Source: Amorphophallus konjac | Taxonomy: Eukaryota > Streptophyta > Magnoliopsida > Alismatales > Araceae | Assembly: GCA_022559845.1 (NCBI GenBank) | Contig: CM040126.1 | Location: 138,020,064 to 138,084,063 of the forward strand | Length of the DNA: 64,000 bases | Direction: 5' to 3' | Shown here: one piece after another, positions 34,646 to 47,844 of the stretch | Layout of the letters: each line of letters begins with the position of its first letter | Position numbering within the stretch: the stretch's first letter is position 1 | Position numbers and translations under genes: made by a program | The notes under the pieces: generated by a model | Seen by the model: only the letters and a program-made list of their open reading frames with translations | What the model was told of the DNA's origin: nothing | Databases searched by the model: none

Positions 34646-35474
34646 CTATGTTCTCCCACTTCCACTTAGGAATGTTAAGGGATGCAATTTACCTGCGAGC
34701 TTTTGATGTTCTGCCTTGATCCTTTGACAAGTAAAGCAGCGAGAGATAAATTTCGCTACCTCCCTCTTTATGTTGGTCCACCAAAAATTTCTCTTCAAAT
34801 CTTGGTACATATTGGTAGCACCAGGGTGAATAGTATATTTTGCTCGGTGCGCTTCTTCTAAAATCTTGTTCTTTAACTCTAGGCAATCCAGAACACAAGC
34901 TCTTTCACGGAACAATAACCTACCACCAGGTGCTATCTTGAAGTCAGGTTGTTGATCTAACTTTCCTTTGATTTCTACTAGTACCGGGTCATCATCTTGT
35001 AGTACCTTAATCTCGGAGAGTAGATCCGGATGTAAACTCATGTGAGACAGAGTAATACACCATTTTTCCCCATCTAGATTTATGTTCAGCTTGGATAATT
35101 GTTCCAGCATCTTCCATTCTTGAACCATGCAGCTAGCCAGTAAGGCTCTCGACTTCCGACTAAGGGCATCAGCAACGAAATTACCCTTTCCTGGATGATA
35201 TTGTATGGTGAAGTTGAAGTCCTTGAGGTACTCTAGACAGCGCCTTTGTCTCATATTCAATTCTTTTTGAGAGAATAAATACTTGAGGCTTTTGTGATCG
35301 GAGCACACGGTGAATTGTTCTCCATAGAGATAGTGTCTCTAAATCTTCAAGGCAAACACCACCGTGGCCAACTCTTGGTCATGAACCGGGTAGTTCTCTT
35401 CATGCTTTTTCAATTGCCGGGAAGAATAGGTAATAACCTTTTCTTATTACATTAATACACACCCGAGGCCAATA
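34646..35474 (-). pseudogene. RNase H and integrase zinc-finger segment of the outer element
   Basis: RNase H C-terminus ([40 protein letters not shown]), a linker, then the integrase HHCC zinc finger (HRAKYTIHPG...CFTCQRIKAEHQ) in one open frame 35308-34646. The RNase H N-terminal part (35309-35474) is present but interrupted by stops. Homologous to 41001-42043 of the inner element. Confidence 0.88.
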
Positions 35475-36921
35475 CTAAATGCATCGGTATATACCTCGAA
35501 TTTCTCTCCTTCGATGGGCAGTGCTAAGAAAGGAGCGGTAGTCAGACGGTCCTTTAAGGTTTGAAAACTCTCTTCGCAATCTTCGGACTATACATACGGA
35601 TTCTCCTTTCGTGTCAACGTAGTAAGAGGGATAGCAATCTTGGAGAAGTCCTTTATAAATCATCGGCAATACCCAACTAGCCCAAGAAGCTACAGATCTC
35701 GGTAGCATTGGTAGGTCTTTCCCAATTCTTCACTACCTCGACCTTTGATAGATCAACATAAATCCCTTCCTTTGAAATTACGTGTCCCAAGAAACATACC
35801 TCCTCGAGCCAGAAATCGCACTTGCTAAATTTGGCATAGAGCTGATTATTCCACAATATTTGCAACGCAATCCTCAAGTGCTCTTCATGATCATCCTTGG
35901 AGTTTGAATTTATCAATATATCATCAATGAAAATCACAACGAACTGATCTAGATGAGGCCTGAATATACTGTTCATTAACTGCATAAAGGTTACAGGGGC
36001 ATTTGTTAGTCCAAAAGGCATAATAATAAATTCGTAATGCCCATACCTGCTCTGAAATGCGGCCTTATGAATATTTTCATACTTGATCCTTTGTTGGTGG
36101 TATCCCGATCTAAGATCAATCTTCGAGAAGTATTTAGCTCTTGATATTTGATCAAATAACTCGTCGATCCTCGGCAGCGGGTATTTGTTCTTGATAGTAA
36201 GTTGATTCAACTACCGATAATCGATACATAGTCTCATCGATGCATCCTTCTTCTTGACGAATAGCACGGGCGCCCCCCACAGGGAAGTACTCGGCCTAAT
36301 AAATCCCTTTTTCAAAAGCTCCACCAATTGCTCCTTTAGTTCCTTTAACTAGGCGGGGGAGATTCTATATGGTGCCTTAGAGACAGGACCCGCACCAGGG
36401 ATAAGGTCAATGGTGAATGACACCTCCCTCTCTGGGGGTAGACCAGGCAAATACTCTGGAAAAACATCGAGAAAGTCTCGAACTTCGTGGATGTCTTCTA
36501 GCTTCGCTTCCTTGACCTCCCTTACTGTGACAAGAGCAAGAAAGGGCATGCACCCTTTCCTTATGAGCTTACGAGCTTGAAGAGCCGAAATAAGAGGTGA
36601 CTTGTTTCGACTTTGAGAACTAATGTAGATAAGTTTCGAGAAATCATTAAAAGTTACCTTATCATTTTGGAAATCTATAACTGCCTTGTGTGTGGATAGC
36701 CAATCGGCACCTAGTATGACATCATACCCATCCATATCTAGGCGGATTAGATCGGCAGGTAGATCTTGCCCTTCAACTATGACTTCACTATCCGGGTAAT
36801 GGTGTGTAATCTCGGATCAGTTTCCAAGAGGAGTAGAAATAACTAGATCTGTTTCTAACCAATTAGGTGCCTTAGATAATGAAGCAGCAAATCGTTTGGA
36901 AACAAATTAATGAGTCGCGCC
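35475..36921 (-). pseudogene. Protease C-terminus and reverse transcriptase of the outer element
   Basis: Begins at the inner element junction with GATH, the continuation of LFDTG at 47845. After a TAA (36907-36909) the protease fold continues (DMDGYDVILGADWLSTH near 36735), then the RT N-terminus ([32 protein letters not shown]), and the RT core from 36210 ([44 protein letters not shown]). The catalytic box is [11 protein letters not shown], with both Asp present. Several stops break the frame (near 36820, 36349, 36211 and 35677). Confidence 0.9.
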
Positions 36922-39883
36922 TGTCATGCCCCGAGATTTATGCAGCGGAAACAATCGGGAACGAGAACAGCCGGCATGGTAAGTCTCAAACAAGCAATAT
37001 AATCAGAGCACAAGATAATCACACATAAGAGTAATTGCACAAGTAATTTACTAAAAACTTTTAACTTTATTCCTTCATAAAATAATCCCAAATTACATAA
37101 GAACCTTGATTCTCATTTCTAGACTCAAGAAAATTAAAATTACATTCTGACTCGACTAAACATGAACAACTAAGGCTTCTCTCGAATCTTTATCCTTCAA
37201 TCGCTCTCGGATCCATCACTCGAGTAATCTGAATCTGTCCCACTAGAATTTCCTGAAAAAGATGGGAAAGTAGGGTAATGAGCACACTTGCCCAGTAGGT
37301 ATTTTTGTATCAACATGATTGGCAAATTTAAGTAATTAGCATCTTTGCTCTAGAGAAATAAGATAAATCATGCAAATACGATGAAACATGCGAAATAAGC
37401 CAAAGTAACAAGATACGATCAAGCTTGAGATATGAGAATATGATATGATCAAGTATAGAACAAGAATATAAATTTGGCCTTTCAAAATGTAACAAGAATA
37501 TACTTTGCATAACCATGAAGGTTATGCACTAGAAAGTCATGTAACAAGAAAGAATGTACTCTTCACTTAGTAACAAGTACTTCGTGAATTTATGTGGATC
37601 ACCCCGTGGATCCCGTGGATATGTCACTTATTTATAAAGAAAGTACTCCCAGCGCAATGTGACACCAGTAGCATCATACCCCATGGTTTACAGTATATTT
37701 TCGACAATCAGCCGAGGGGACTAGCATAGAGCCCTTGAACACAATCAGTGCTCGAACTGCATCTTCAAGTATAAATCAAGCTACTTCCACATTTATAACA
37801 ATAATATGGCCAAGAATGTACAATTTCAACTATAGTTCCATGATAATGTAACCAAAAATAAGAATGCTTCTATTGAGAATAAGAGATTTCAATAAATGCA
37901 TTTAATAACTAGGTTATGCTATGGAAATAATCGGCAGCATAACGGTGCATTCTTTAACTCTCAAAATTACTTAAGCATCTTTGGAATAATGTGACAGATT
38001 CTAGATAATCAATTGGACCATCTAGGAACATAGGAAAATCAACCCTTGAGTCAAACCCCGTGTTAATCAAACTTATGACATTAGCGGTCATTTACTGGAC
38101 CGTTTCTTGATCATGGCGATCTAGTTCGTGACCGTTTTATAAGACAATTCGATATTTTAAAAATAGAATATCTGGAGTCTTTAGCGGTCTAGTGGAGAAC
38201 CGTTTAGGATCCGTTAGCGGTCTAGTGAATGGCCGCTAGCAGACTCTGGCGGTCAACCAGAACTAAGTATATATGATTTTGGTCACAAATTAAAATAAGT
38301 TAAAATAATATCAATGTACATGAAACATGAAGTCTATCATAATGAATAGTAAATATAACTAAGTATATGAAACCAGTACCTAAATCAGGCTTAAAGTTAG
38401 CTAACTAGGCTTACTATATAATAACTATGGTTAATTCTGTAATATGGTTCGACTGACCAATATTACAAAATCAAAAATAGAAAACGGTCTAATACAGGAC
38501 CGTCGCTCGCGGTTAGTGGTCTACCGTACGACCACTAGATTCCCTGGCGGTCTACAAGAAGGCCGTCTCTACCTGCATAAAATTGAGTGCAAATGCTAAT
38601 GAAACAAAATGCTAAACTAAGGCATATCATGTCTGGAAATCAACATATTACAACTTCCATAATCAGGATAGAACAAATATGGGTCAACAATATGCATGGG
38701 TTTATGTGATTAACAAGAAAAATTCATTTTTACTTCATTAGGGCTAATTCATGCATGAGGAATATACTAGATGCATAGTCCTAAGTAAAACATAAAATTC
38801 ATGGTGTACAATACATGAAATCAATTGAAACAAGAGGACTTTTGTTCCTGACTTTAAATTTGAGCCTTTTATGAGATAACCTACCTTAATTAATCTTTCT
38901 AGATAGTCAATTTCGGACTGGAAGTCAACCCTAATTCTGTCCGTTCTTATACTAAATCAGCAACTTCACGTCCCTCTATCTCCTAATTCCCTTGACTTAT
39001 GGACATGAAATTTTGAGGGTAGATATAAGATATGAAAGGGAACATAAAGTTATAAAGACACTTCTACTAAATACCTCGTTTAGGGCTCCGAATTCCTTGA
39101 TCTTCTTGGGTCAGATGCACTAATTCCTGAGTTCTTAATGAAGAATCAACAACTTTGGGAGGCTCTAACTCTTTGTAGACTTGATCTCCGAGAACGAAAA
39201 TCGAAGGGTAGTTAGTTCTAACTATAATAAACAAATTCCTAGAAGAAACTTACCTCTAATTCGTCCTCCTTACCTTAGTTCCACGCGTGCCAAAAGTAAG
39301 GGTCGCACACATCAAATTTGGGATCTATTTATAGGTTTAGCTAGGGTTTTGAGGATTCAAAAGTACTTAGAGTCCCAATTAGACTTTCAATTCAATCTAC
39401 AATCCTTATAGACTTATCTAATTAGCTGATAGGGTCGATCCTAGATGATTCTGACAGGAAAAATCAAACCTTTTCACGTTTTCCTTTTCTCACGGAATCT
39501 GCAGTGGGTAGCGGTCATTGGGACGACCGTTTATTATCTATTAGCGGTCTCGCGATAGACCGTTTTCATTCCTAGCGCCTAATTTGAAATACTTCAAACT
39601 CTTTTGATATTATCCCCAATATTATCCTTTTATTTATATCCCAAGGAGTTATTATCTCCTTAATTCCGTGATTACACCCATTCCTAGCTTCTAGAATATG
39701 GGCTAAAGTCCAAAACAAACTTTTGGGCCTATTGGGTTTATTATATGGGCCTAATCCTCTTGGATCAAATGTAGGGCCTAAATAATTAGATTTTAATTAA
39801 ATAAAATTCATTTATAACCTATTAAATACTTTATAATTATATTTTAAATCTTAAAAATTCCTAAGAAATTATCGGGCGTTACA
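36922..39883 (-). mobile_element. 3' LTR of the inner Tekay-type element
   Basis: 2962 bases, about 93-95% identical to 44562-47844 by eye, but lacking about 320 bases near 38263 that the other LTR and the fragment at 1-2737 keep. TATA box CTATAAATAG at 39325-39334 (- strand). Inverted-repeat clusters at 38089-38265, 38478-38570 and 39505-39575 with GCGGTC...GACCGT arms. Confidence 0.92.
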
Positions 39884-39896
39884 CCCTCCCCCACTT
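39884..39896 (-). promoter_or_regulatory. Polypurine tract of the inner Tekay-type element
   Basis: AAGTGGGGGAGGG on the - strand immediately before the 3' LTR start TGTAACGCCC. Confidence 0.82.
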
Positions 39897-39917
39897 AAAA
39901 AGAATTTGTCCCAAAAT

Positions 39918-41000
39918 TCAATACATGGATTTATGGAGAGTGTACTTACATTCAAATAATTCTAAAAATCTCTTGCGCATGACTTCTACTGTTTCCCATG
40001 TTGCTTCATGTGGACACAACTTGGTCCATTGGACTTATACCATCGAAATAGTTTTATTCCGAAGTTGACGAACCTCTCGTTCAACGATCCTTATTGGCTT
40101 TTGCTCGTATGTCAAGTCCTTTTTAATCTCCAGATTGTCGTAAGTGATGACATGGAATGGATCAAATACATACTTCTTGAGCACTGTGATGTGAAATACA
40201 TCATGGACTTCTGCTAATTAAGGTGGCAAAGCAATACGATATGCAACTTCACCAACCCTTTCGAGAATTTCAAAGGGGCCAATGAATCTTGGAGTAAGCT
40301 TGCCTTTGATACCAAATCTTCAAATACCCCAACCTGGAGAAACCTTAAGGAATACATGATCTCATACTTGAAATTCCAAGTCGCGCCTTCGATTATCAGC
40401 ATATTACTTCTGTCTATCTTGGGCCATATGAAGTCTTTCTCGAATGAGTTTTATCTTCTGGGTAGTATCCCTAATGTTGTCAGGACCAAGAAATTGCCTT
40501 TCTCCTACTTCATTCCAACAAATAGGCAAACGACAGCTTCTTCCATATAAAGCTTCAAACGATGCCATCTGTATGCTAGCTTGGTAGCTATTATTGTATG
40601 CAAATTCCACCAAAGTTAAGTGGTCGTGCCAACTTCCTCCAAAGTCAATAGCACAAGCCCTGAGCATATCTTCCACCACTTGATTTGTCCTTTCAGTTTG
40701 ACCATCAATTTGCGGATGGAATGCCGTGCTAAAGTTCAGTCGGGTCCCTAATGAATGTTGTAGACCCTTCCAGAATTGTGATGTGAACTGAGGGTCTCGG
40801 TCAGATACAATGGTGATGGGGACACCATGTAATTTAACAATCTCCTTCATGTATAATGTTGCTAGTACATCCACAGACCATCGACTTTTGATTGGTAGAA
40901 AATGTGCAGATTTAGTCAATCGGTCTATGATCACCCATATACCATCATGTCCACCTCTTTTCTTGGGTAAACCCATGATGAAATCCATCCCTATACTTTC
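39918..41000 (-). pseudogene. Integrase core and chromodomain of the inner element
   Basis: The integrase core is open at 40988-40404: MDFIMGLPKKRGGHDG, VIIDRLTKSAHF, VSDRDPQFTSQF, GQTERTNQVVEDML, and [17 protein letters not shown], with the Asp-Asp-Glu set intact. Downstream, a few stops (for example after AQDRQK at 40404) interrupt the C-terminal domain (FGIKGKLTPRFIGPFEILER) and a chromodomain-like tail (VQWTKLCPHEATWETVEVM). The frame ends at a TGA at 39918-39920, slightly beyond the end seen in the outer element. Confidence 0.92.
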
Positions 41001-42043
41001 CCATTTTCACTCGGGAAGATTCAAGGGTGTAATTTACCGGCAGGTTTCAAATGTTCTGCTTTTACTTATTGACAAGTGAGACATCGGGATACGAAATACG
41101 CTACTTCTCTTTTCATATTGGGCTACCAAAAGTTTCTTTTCAAGTCTTGATACATCTTGGTAGCACGAGGGTGAATAACATACCTTGATTTGTGCGCTAC
41201 CTCCATGATCAGTTTCTTAATGTCATCATGATTCGGTACACAAATTCTATCCTTAAACAATAATCTTCCATCATTTGACATAGAAAATTCCAGTTTTTGA
41301 TCAAAACTATCCTTGATTTTCATCAATGTAGGATTATTCTCTTGCAATTTGACTATATCCTCAATCAATGTAGGTTGAGACCTTATGTTGGCAATCATAC
41401 CTCCTTCTCCTTCGCTATCAATATTAAGATTTAAATGAGAAAAATCTTCAATAAGACAAGTTATACCTTTCCGGAGGCTTGCTCGAGTTGCCATTAGTTT
41501 TCTGCTAAGAGTGTCAGCTACATCATTTACTTTCCTTGGATGATATTGAATAGTGAAGTCGAAGTCCTTAAGATACTCACGTTGTCGCATGTTCAACTCC
41601 TTCTGGGTAAAAAGATATTTCAGACTTTTATGATATAAAAATATAGTGAATTTCTCCCCATAAAGGTAATGTTGCCAAATCTTTAATGCGAATATAACCG
41701 CAGCTAGTTCCAGATCATGCACAGGGTAATTTTCTTCATGTCGCTTTAACTGCATTGATGAATAGCAAATCACCTTTCCATTTTACATAAGGACACATCC
41801 TAGGCCAATGCCAGACGCATCCGTATAAACTTCAAAACCACCACCTTCTGTTGGTAATGTTAATATAGGTGCAGTGGTAAGGTGTTCTTTAAGAGTTTGA
41901 AAACTCTCCTCACAATCCTTCGACCATATAAAAGGATTCTCCTTTCTGGTGAGTCTAGTCAAAGGAACGGCGATCTTGGAGAAATCTTTAATAAATCTCC
42001 TGTAATAACCAGCCAAACCTAGGAAACTCCTGACTTCGGACAC
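41001..42043 (-). pseudogene. RNase H and integrase zinc-finger segment of the inner element
   Basis: Order: RT connection (SEVRSFLGLAGYYRRFIKDF), RNase H start (FEVYTDASGIGLGCVLM), a stop at about 41783, then open from 41773: [34 protein letters not shown] (the usual Asp of DHKSL is Tyr), DVADTLSRK, and the integrase zinc region ([18 protein letters not shown]). After RNFW there are stops near 41123 and in the CLTCQ half of the HHCC motif. Loss of a catalytic Asp and the stops make it inactive. Confidence 0.9.
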
Positions 42044-42052
42044 AGTCGTTGG

Positions 42053-43042
42053 TCAGCTCCAGTTCTTAACATCTTCTATTTTAGAAGGATCGACAGCAAT
42101 CCCTTCCTTTGAAATAATATGGCCAAGGAAAGACACATCCTTAAGCCAAAACTTGCACTTACTAAGCTTCACAAAGAGTTTGTGCTCTCTTAGCGTTTGC
42201 AAGGCTATCCTTAAGTGCTCTTTGTGATCCTCTCTTGTTTTGGAGTAAATAAGAATATCGTCAATGAAGACGACTATAAACTGGTCAATATAAGACCTGA
42301 AGATATTATTCATAAGTTGCATAAAAGCTTTCGGGGCATTATTTAACCCGAACGGTATTACTACGAACTCATAGTGGCCATATCTGCTCCGAAAAGCAAT
42401 TTTGTGACTGTCTTCATCTTTGATCCTGAGCTGATGGTAACCCGACATGAGGTCTATCTTGGAAAAATATTCTGCTCCTGAAAGCTGATCAAAGAGTTCA
42501 TCTATACGCGGCAACGGATATTTATTCTTAATTGTAAGTTGATTCAGTAGCCAGTAGTCGATACACAGCCTTAGGGATCCATCCTTCTTCTTGACGAATA
42601 GAACTAGCGCACCCCAATGGGATGTGCGGGGTCGAATAAAACCCTTGTCTAGTAACTCTTGAAGTTGTTTCTTCAATTCCTTGAGTTCTGTGGGGGACAT
42701 CCTGTAGGGAGCTATTGAAACAGGTGCTGCTCCGGGAATGAGTTCAATAAAGAAGTTTACTTCCCTATCGGGCGGTAAACCGGACAATTCTGATGGAAAT
42801 ATGTCATTAAACTCCTTAACAATAGGAATATCTTCTAAGACGATCTCCTTGGATTCGGTAATGATTACGGAAGCAAGGAAAGCTACACATCCTTGCGAAA
42901 TAAGTTTGTAAGCATGAAGAGATGAAATTATGGTAGCATGCTTCCTATATTTGATACCAAGAAAGAAAAATCTTGGAAGACCTGGTTTCCGAAAAGAGAT
43001 AATCCGGTTGCAGCAATTTATAAAGGCATCGTGGTCTACAAG
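42053..43042 (-). pseudogene. Reverse transcriptase of the inner element (largely open)
   Basis: Open frame 42787-42053. Motifs: [68 protein letters not shown], and the catalytic [12 protein letters not shown], followed by [14 protein letters not shown] and [19 protein letters not shown]. The stretch 43042-42788 is the protease-RT linker, with a stop after GVD at 43043 and reduced similarity. RT length and motifs are normal for Ty3/gypsy; a stop after VKNWS separates it from RNase H. Confidence 0.92.
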
Positions 43043-44326
43043 TCAATCTACGCCTAGAATAGCATCGTAGCCCTCCATATCAAGGCATACGAGGTTTGCA
43101 GGAAGATTATGACCTTCTACCATTACCTCACTATCAGGATAATAGTTTGTAAGTTTGGTTCCGGGACCTAAAGGTGTAGTAATAGCAAGGTCCAAAGGTA
43201 GAGGAACTGATGAAATAGGTAAATTTTTCGCGAAAGAATTAGATATAAATGAATGAGAAGCACCAGTATCAAATAGTATGAATGCAGGATGGGAATAGAT
43301 TTGGATAGTACCTTCCATTAGCCCATCATCTTTGGGTGCTTCTTCCTCTTCCAGAATAGCATTTAAACAGGCCTGACACTTACGTCCACCACCGGAAGAT
43401 TGTTCCTTTATGAGTGGGCAATCCGGCATGCAGTGTTCCCGGCTGCCACATCTTAAACAAGCGCCAAGGCGCTTCCAGCACTCTTCAGCCGATTGACAGA
43501 ACTTCTCGCAAAAAGTGCAGGCTGCCATGACCTGCTTCTCTTCTTCTTTGACTTTCTTGTTTTTGTGGTTACCACTACCACTCCCATTCCGGGGTCTTTT
43601 CTTGCTATCACGGTATTTGTAGGGTTCCGTGATACTAAATTTCTCTTTCTTCTTATGCTAATCAGACCTTCGGCTTGGTTCCTCTCCCTTGCCTTTCAAT
43701 TTTTTGACCTTCTCCAAGGTCCTTTCACAAAGATGTGCTCATTGAACCATCTTCTCATAAGTACGGATATTTTGAGTCTCCAATTGTTGAATATAGCCAG
43801 GCCTCAAATCGTCCATAAATCGGTTAGCCTTCAACAAGTCGGTGCTAATTAAATGAGGAGCATACGGTGCTAGCCTTGAAAATTGAAGTTCATACTCCGC
43901 TATCGTCATCATGCCTTGTCGTAACGAAGCAAATTCCATTGCCTTCCGCTCCTTAACATGTTCGGAAAAGTACTTGGCTCGGAAGAGCGTAAGAAAACCT
44001 TCCCATGTATGAGGTGCATTAGCTGGTGGTGCAGGAACAGACTTCCACCACATATGGGCATCTTTGTTTAATTGGAATGTTGCCAAATGGACCTTCTCCT
44101 AATCCGTACATTGCATAACTTCAAAGATGCGGTTCATCTCATCTATCCAATTCTCGGCTTCGTCTGGGTTAGAGGAACCCAAAAACCACGGAGGATTTAA
44201 GCTTCGAAAATTGTGATGTAAATCTCCAGCTCTTACCCCTGTGCCGGCTTGAGCCATAGTTTTTAATGCTTGAGTAAGACCCACAACGGTCTCTTGCATA
44301 CCGTTCTAGTCTACGCGATGAGCCAT
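43043..44326 (-). pseudogene. Gag and protease of the inner element, broken
   Basis: Starts MAHRVD at 44326, with TAG as codon 7. The gag capsid domain follows (GSSNPDEAENWIDEMNRIF, then a stop, then ATFQLNKDAHMWWKSV, FRAKYFSEHVKERKAMEF, IAEYELQFSRLAPYAP). A basic linker leads to two zinc knuckles near 43505-43420 (CTFCEKFCQSAEEC, which lacks the His, and CLRCGSREHCMPDC). The aspartic protease has FILFDTGASHSFISNSF near 43270 and DMEGYDAILGVD at the end. At least four stops interrupt the frame. Confidence 0.9.
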
Positions 44327-44542
44327 AATGAGAGTAAGGTACCTGAGAAAAGTAATGAATTTGTTAATTCTAATGGAATGGGTAGGGTTAATCTTAGAGT
44401 TAATTCTAATGACTATCTCATCCCAGGTTCTACCCAATTCCTCTCATAGGTTGAGAATTTCTTTCCTAGTTTCATAGGTGTGGGTCCTTAAACCTTGGAC
44501 TTATCCTATGATATGACTTTTCCCTAGGACTTTAGTCCTAGT

Positions 44543-44554
44543 GCTCTAATACCA
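44543..44554 (-). promoter_or_regulatory. Primer binding site of the inner element (one mismatch)
   Basis: TGGTATTAGAGC on the - strand, seven bases inside the 5' LTR end. One change from the initiator tRNA-Met complement TGGTATCAGAGC. Confidence 0.8.
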
Positions 44555-44561
44555 CCTTAAC

Positions 44562-47500
44562 TGTCACGTCTCGAGATTTATGTAGCGGAAACAATCGGGA
44601 ACGCGAATACTCGGCATGGTAAGCCTCAAGCAAGCAATATAATCAGAGCGCAAGACAATCACATAAGAGTAATTGCACAAGTAATTCACTAAAAACCTTT
44701 AACTTTATTCCGTCATAAAAAAATCCCAAATTACATAAGAACCTTGATTCTCATTTCTAGACTCAAGAAAATTAAAATTACATTTTGACACGACTAAACA
44801 TGAACAACTAAGGCTTCTCTCGAATCTTTATCCTTCAATCGCTCTCGGATCCATCACTGGAGTAATCTGAATCTGTCTCACTAGAATTTCCTGAAAAAGA
44901 TTAGAAAGTGTGGTAATGGGCACACTTGCCCTGTAGGTATCTTCGTATCAACATGATTGGCAAATTTAAGTAATTAGCATCTTTGCACTAGAGAAATAAG
45001 ATAAATCATGCAAATACGATGAAACATGCGAAATAAGCCAAAGTAACAAGATACAATCAAGCTTGTGATATGAGAATATGATATGATCAAGTATAGAACA
45101 AGAATATAAATTTGGCCTTTCAAGAATGTACTTTTTATAACCATGAAGGTTATGTACTAGAAAGTCATGTAACAAGCAAGAATGTACTCTTCACTTAGTA
45201 ACAAGTACTTCGTGAATTTATGTGGATCACCCCGTGGATCCCGTGGATATTTCACTTATTTATAAAGAAAGTACTCTCAGCGTAATGCGATGCCAGTAGC
45301 ATCATACCCCGTGGTTCACAGTATGTTTTCGACAATCAGCCGAGGGGACTAGCATAGAGCCCTTGAACACAATCAGTGCTCGAACTGTATCTTCAAGTAT
45401 AAATCAAGCTACTTTCACGTTTATAACAATAATATGGCCAAGAATGTACAATTTCAACTATAGTTCCATGATAATGTAACCAAAAATAAGAATGCTTCTA
45501 TTGAGAATAAGAGATTTCAATAAATGCATTTAATAACTAGGTTATGCTATAGAAATAGTCGGCAGCATAACGGTACATTCTTTAACTCTCAAAATTTCTT
45601 AAGCATCTTTGGAATAATGTGACACATTCTAGATAATCAATTGGACCATCTAGGAACATTGGAAAATCAACCCTTGAGTCAAACCCCGAGTTAATCAAAC
45701 TTATGACATTAGCGGTCATTTACTAGACCGTTTCTTCATCATGGCGGTCTAGTTCAGGACCGTTCTATAAGACAATTGGATATTTTAAAAATAGAATATC
45801 TGGAGTCTTTAGCGGTCTAGTGGAGAACCGTTTAAGATCCGTTAGCAGTCTAGTGAATGGCCACTAGCAGACTCTGGCGGTCAACCAGATGGCCGCTAAG
45901 GGTCCAGAATATAAAACTCCAGTATAAGTGCTTTCTAGACAATTAGGCTTTAATGGTACAACCAGCTCGGCCTCCTAGTGGGAATCCCAGGCTCGTAGAG
46001 TCTTACGGGGACCTTGAAACAAGATTTTCTAGTCCGTTGAAAGGAATATCCAAAGGATAGGTCATCATGTCCAAGATTGTGTTCCTAATGTGTAAACGTG
46101 TAACTAATGACCACATACCGGGATATGTGCCATATACTTAAGAAAATGACTCTTAGAAGAGAGAGAGAATCATGATAAAACAGTTATCAAGTTAAAACAT
46201 GAATCATCTATCATTTAAACATATATCTATTACAAGAATATATGATTTTGGTCACAAATTAAAATAAGTTAAAATAATACCAATGTACATGAAACATGAA
46301 GTCTATCATAATGAACAGTAAATATAACTAAGTATATGAAACTAGTACCTAAATTAGGCTTAAACTTAGCTAGCTAGGCTTACTATATAATAACTATGGT
46401 TAATTCTATAATATGGTTCGGTTTACCAATATTACAAAATTAGAAATAGAAAACGATCTAATACAGGACCGTCGCTTGCGGTTAGCGGTTTATCGTATGA
46501 CTGCTAGATTCTCTAGCGGTCTATAGGAAGACCTTCTCTTCCTGCATAAAACCGAGTGCAAATGCTAATGAAACAAAATGCTAAACTTAGTCATATCATG
46601 TCTGGAAATCAACATATTACAACTTCCATAATCATGATAAAACAAATATGGGTCAACAATATGCATGGGTTCATGTGATTAACAAGAAAATTTTCTTTTT
46701 ACTTCATTAGGGCAAATTCATGCATACTAGATGCATAGTCCTAAGTAAAACATAAAATTCACGGTGTACAATGCATGAAATCAATTGAAACAAGAGGACT
46801 TTTGTTTCTGACTTTAAATTTGAGCCTTTCATGAGATAACCTATCTCAATTAATCCTTCTAGATAGTCAATTTTGGACTGGAAGTCAGCCCTAATTCTGC
46901 CCGTTCTTATACTAAATCAGCAACTTCACGTCCCTCTATCTCCTAATTCCCTTGACTTATGGGCGTAAAATTTTGAGGGTAGATATAAGATATGAAAGGG
47001 ACCATAAAGTTCTAAAGACACTTCTACTAAATACCTCATTTAGGGCTTCGAATTCTTTGATCTTCTTGGGTCGGATGCAATAATTCTTGAGTTCTTAATG
47101 TAGAGTCAGCAACTTTGGGAGGCTCTAACTCTTTGTAGACTTGATCTCCTAGAATGAAAATTGAAGGGTAGTTAGTTCTAACTATAATAAAAAAATTCCT
47201 AGAAGAAACTTACCTCTAATTCATCCTCCTTACCTTAGTTCCATGCATGCCAAAAGTAAGGGTCGAACACGTCAAATCTGAGATCTATTTATAGGTTTAG
47301 CTAGGGTTTTGAGGATTAGAACGAACTTAGAGTCCCAATTAGACTTTCAATTTGATCTACAATCCTTCTAGACTTATTTAATTAGCTGATAGGGTCGATC
47401 ATAGATGATTTAGACCCGAAAAATCTAACCTTTTCACGTTTTCCTTTTCTCACGGAATCTGTAGTGGGTAGCGGTCATTGGGACAACCGTTTATTGTCTG

Positions 47501-47844
47501 TTAGCGGTCTCGCGATAGACCATTTTTCATTCCAGACGCCGAATTTGAAATACTTCAAACTCTTTTGATATTATCCCCAATATTATCCTTTTATTTACAT
47601 CCCAAGGAGTAATTATCTCCTTAATTCCGTGATGACACCCATTCTTAGCTTCTAGAATATGGGCTAAAGTCCAAAACAAACTTTTGGGCCTATTGGGTTT
47701 ATTATATGGGCCTAATCCTCTTGGATCAAATGTAGGGCCTAAATAATTAGATTTTAATTAAACAAAATTCATTTATAGCCTATTAAATTATTTATAATTA
47801 TATTTTAAATCTGAAAAATTTCTAGAAAATTCTCGGGCGTTACA
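44562..47844 (-). mobile_element. 5' LTR of the inner Tekay-type element
   Basis: 3283 bases. Keeps the ~320 bases lost from the 3' LTR (about 45897-46235). TATA box at 47285-47294. Inverted-repeat clusters at 45715-45915, 46450-46535 and 47465-47530; units such as GCGGTCAACCAGATGGCCGC near 45877. Confidence 0.93.

Larger units (their letters stand above)
36922..47844 (-). mobile_element. Inner Tekay/Del-type chromovirus inserted in the protease of the outer element
   Basis: A 10.9 kb - strand element with LTRs 36922-39883 and 44562-47844, a degenerate PBS (44543-44554) and a PPT (39884-39896). It starts TGTAACGCCCGA and ends GCATGACA on the - strand. Flanks GCGCC (36917-36921) and GTGCC (47845-47849) are a 5-bp TSD with one C-to-T type change. 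The flanking protease codons of the outer element (Asp-Thr-Gly on the right; Gly-Ala-Thr-His on the left) rejoin across it. It is related to, but distinct from, the outer element; both lie in the same direction. Confidence 0.93.
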
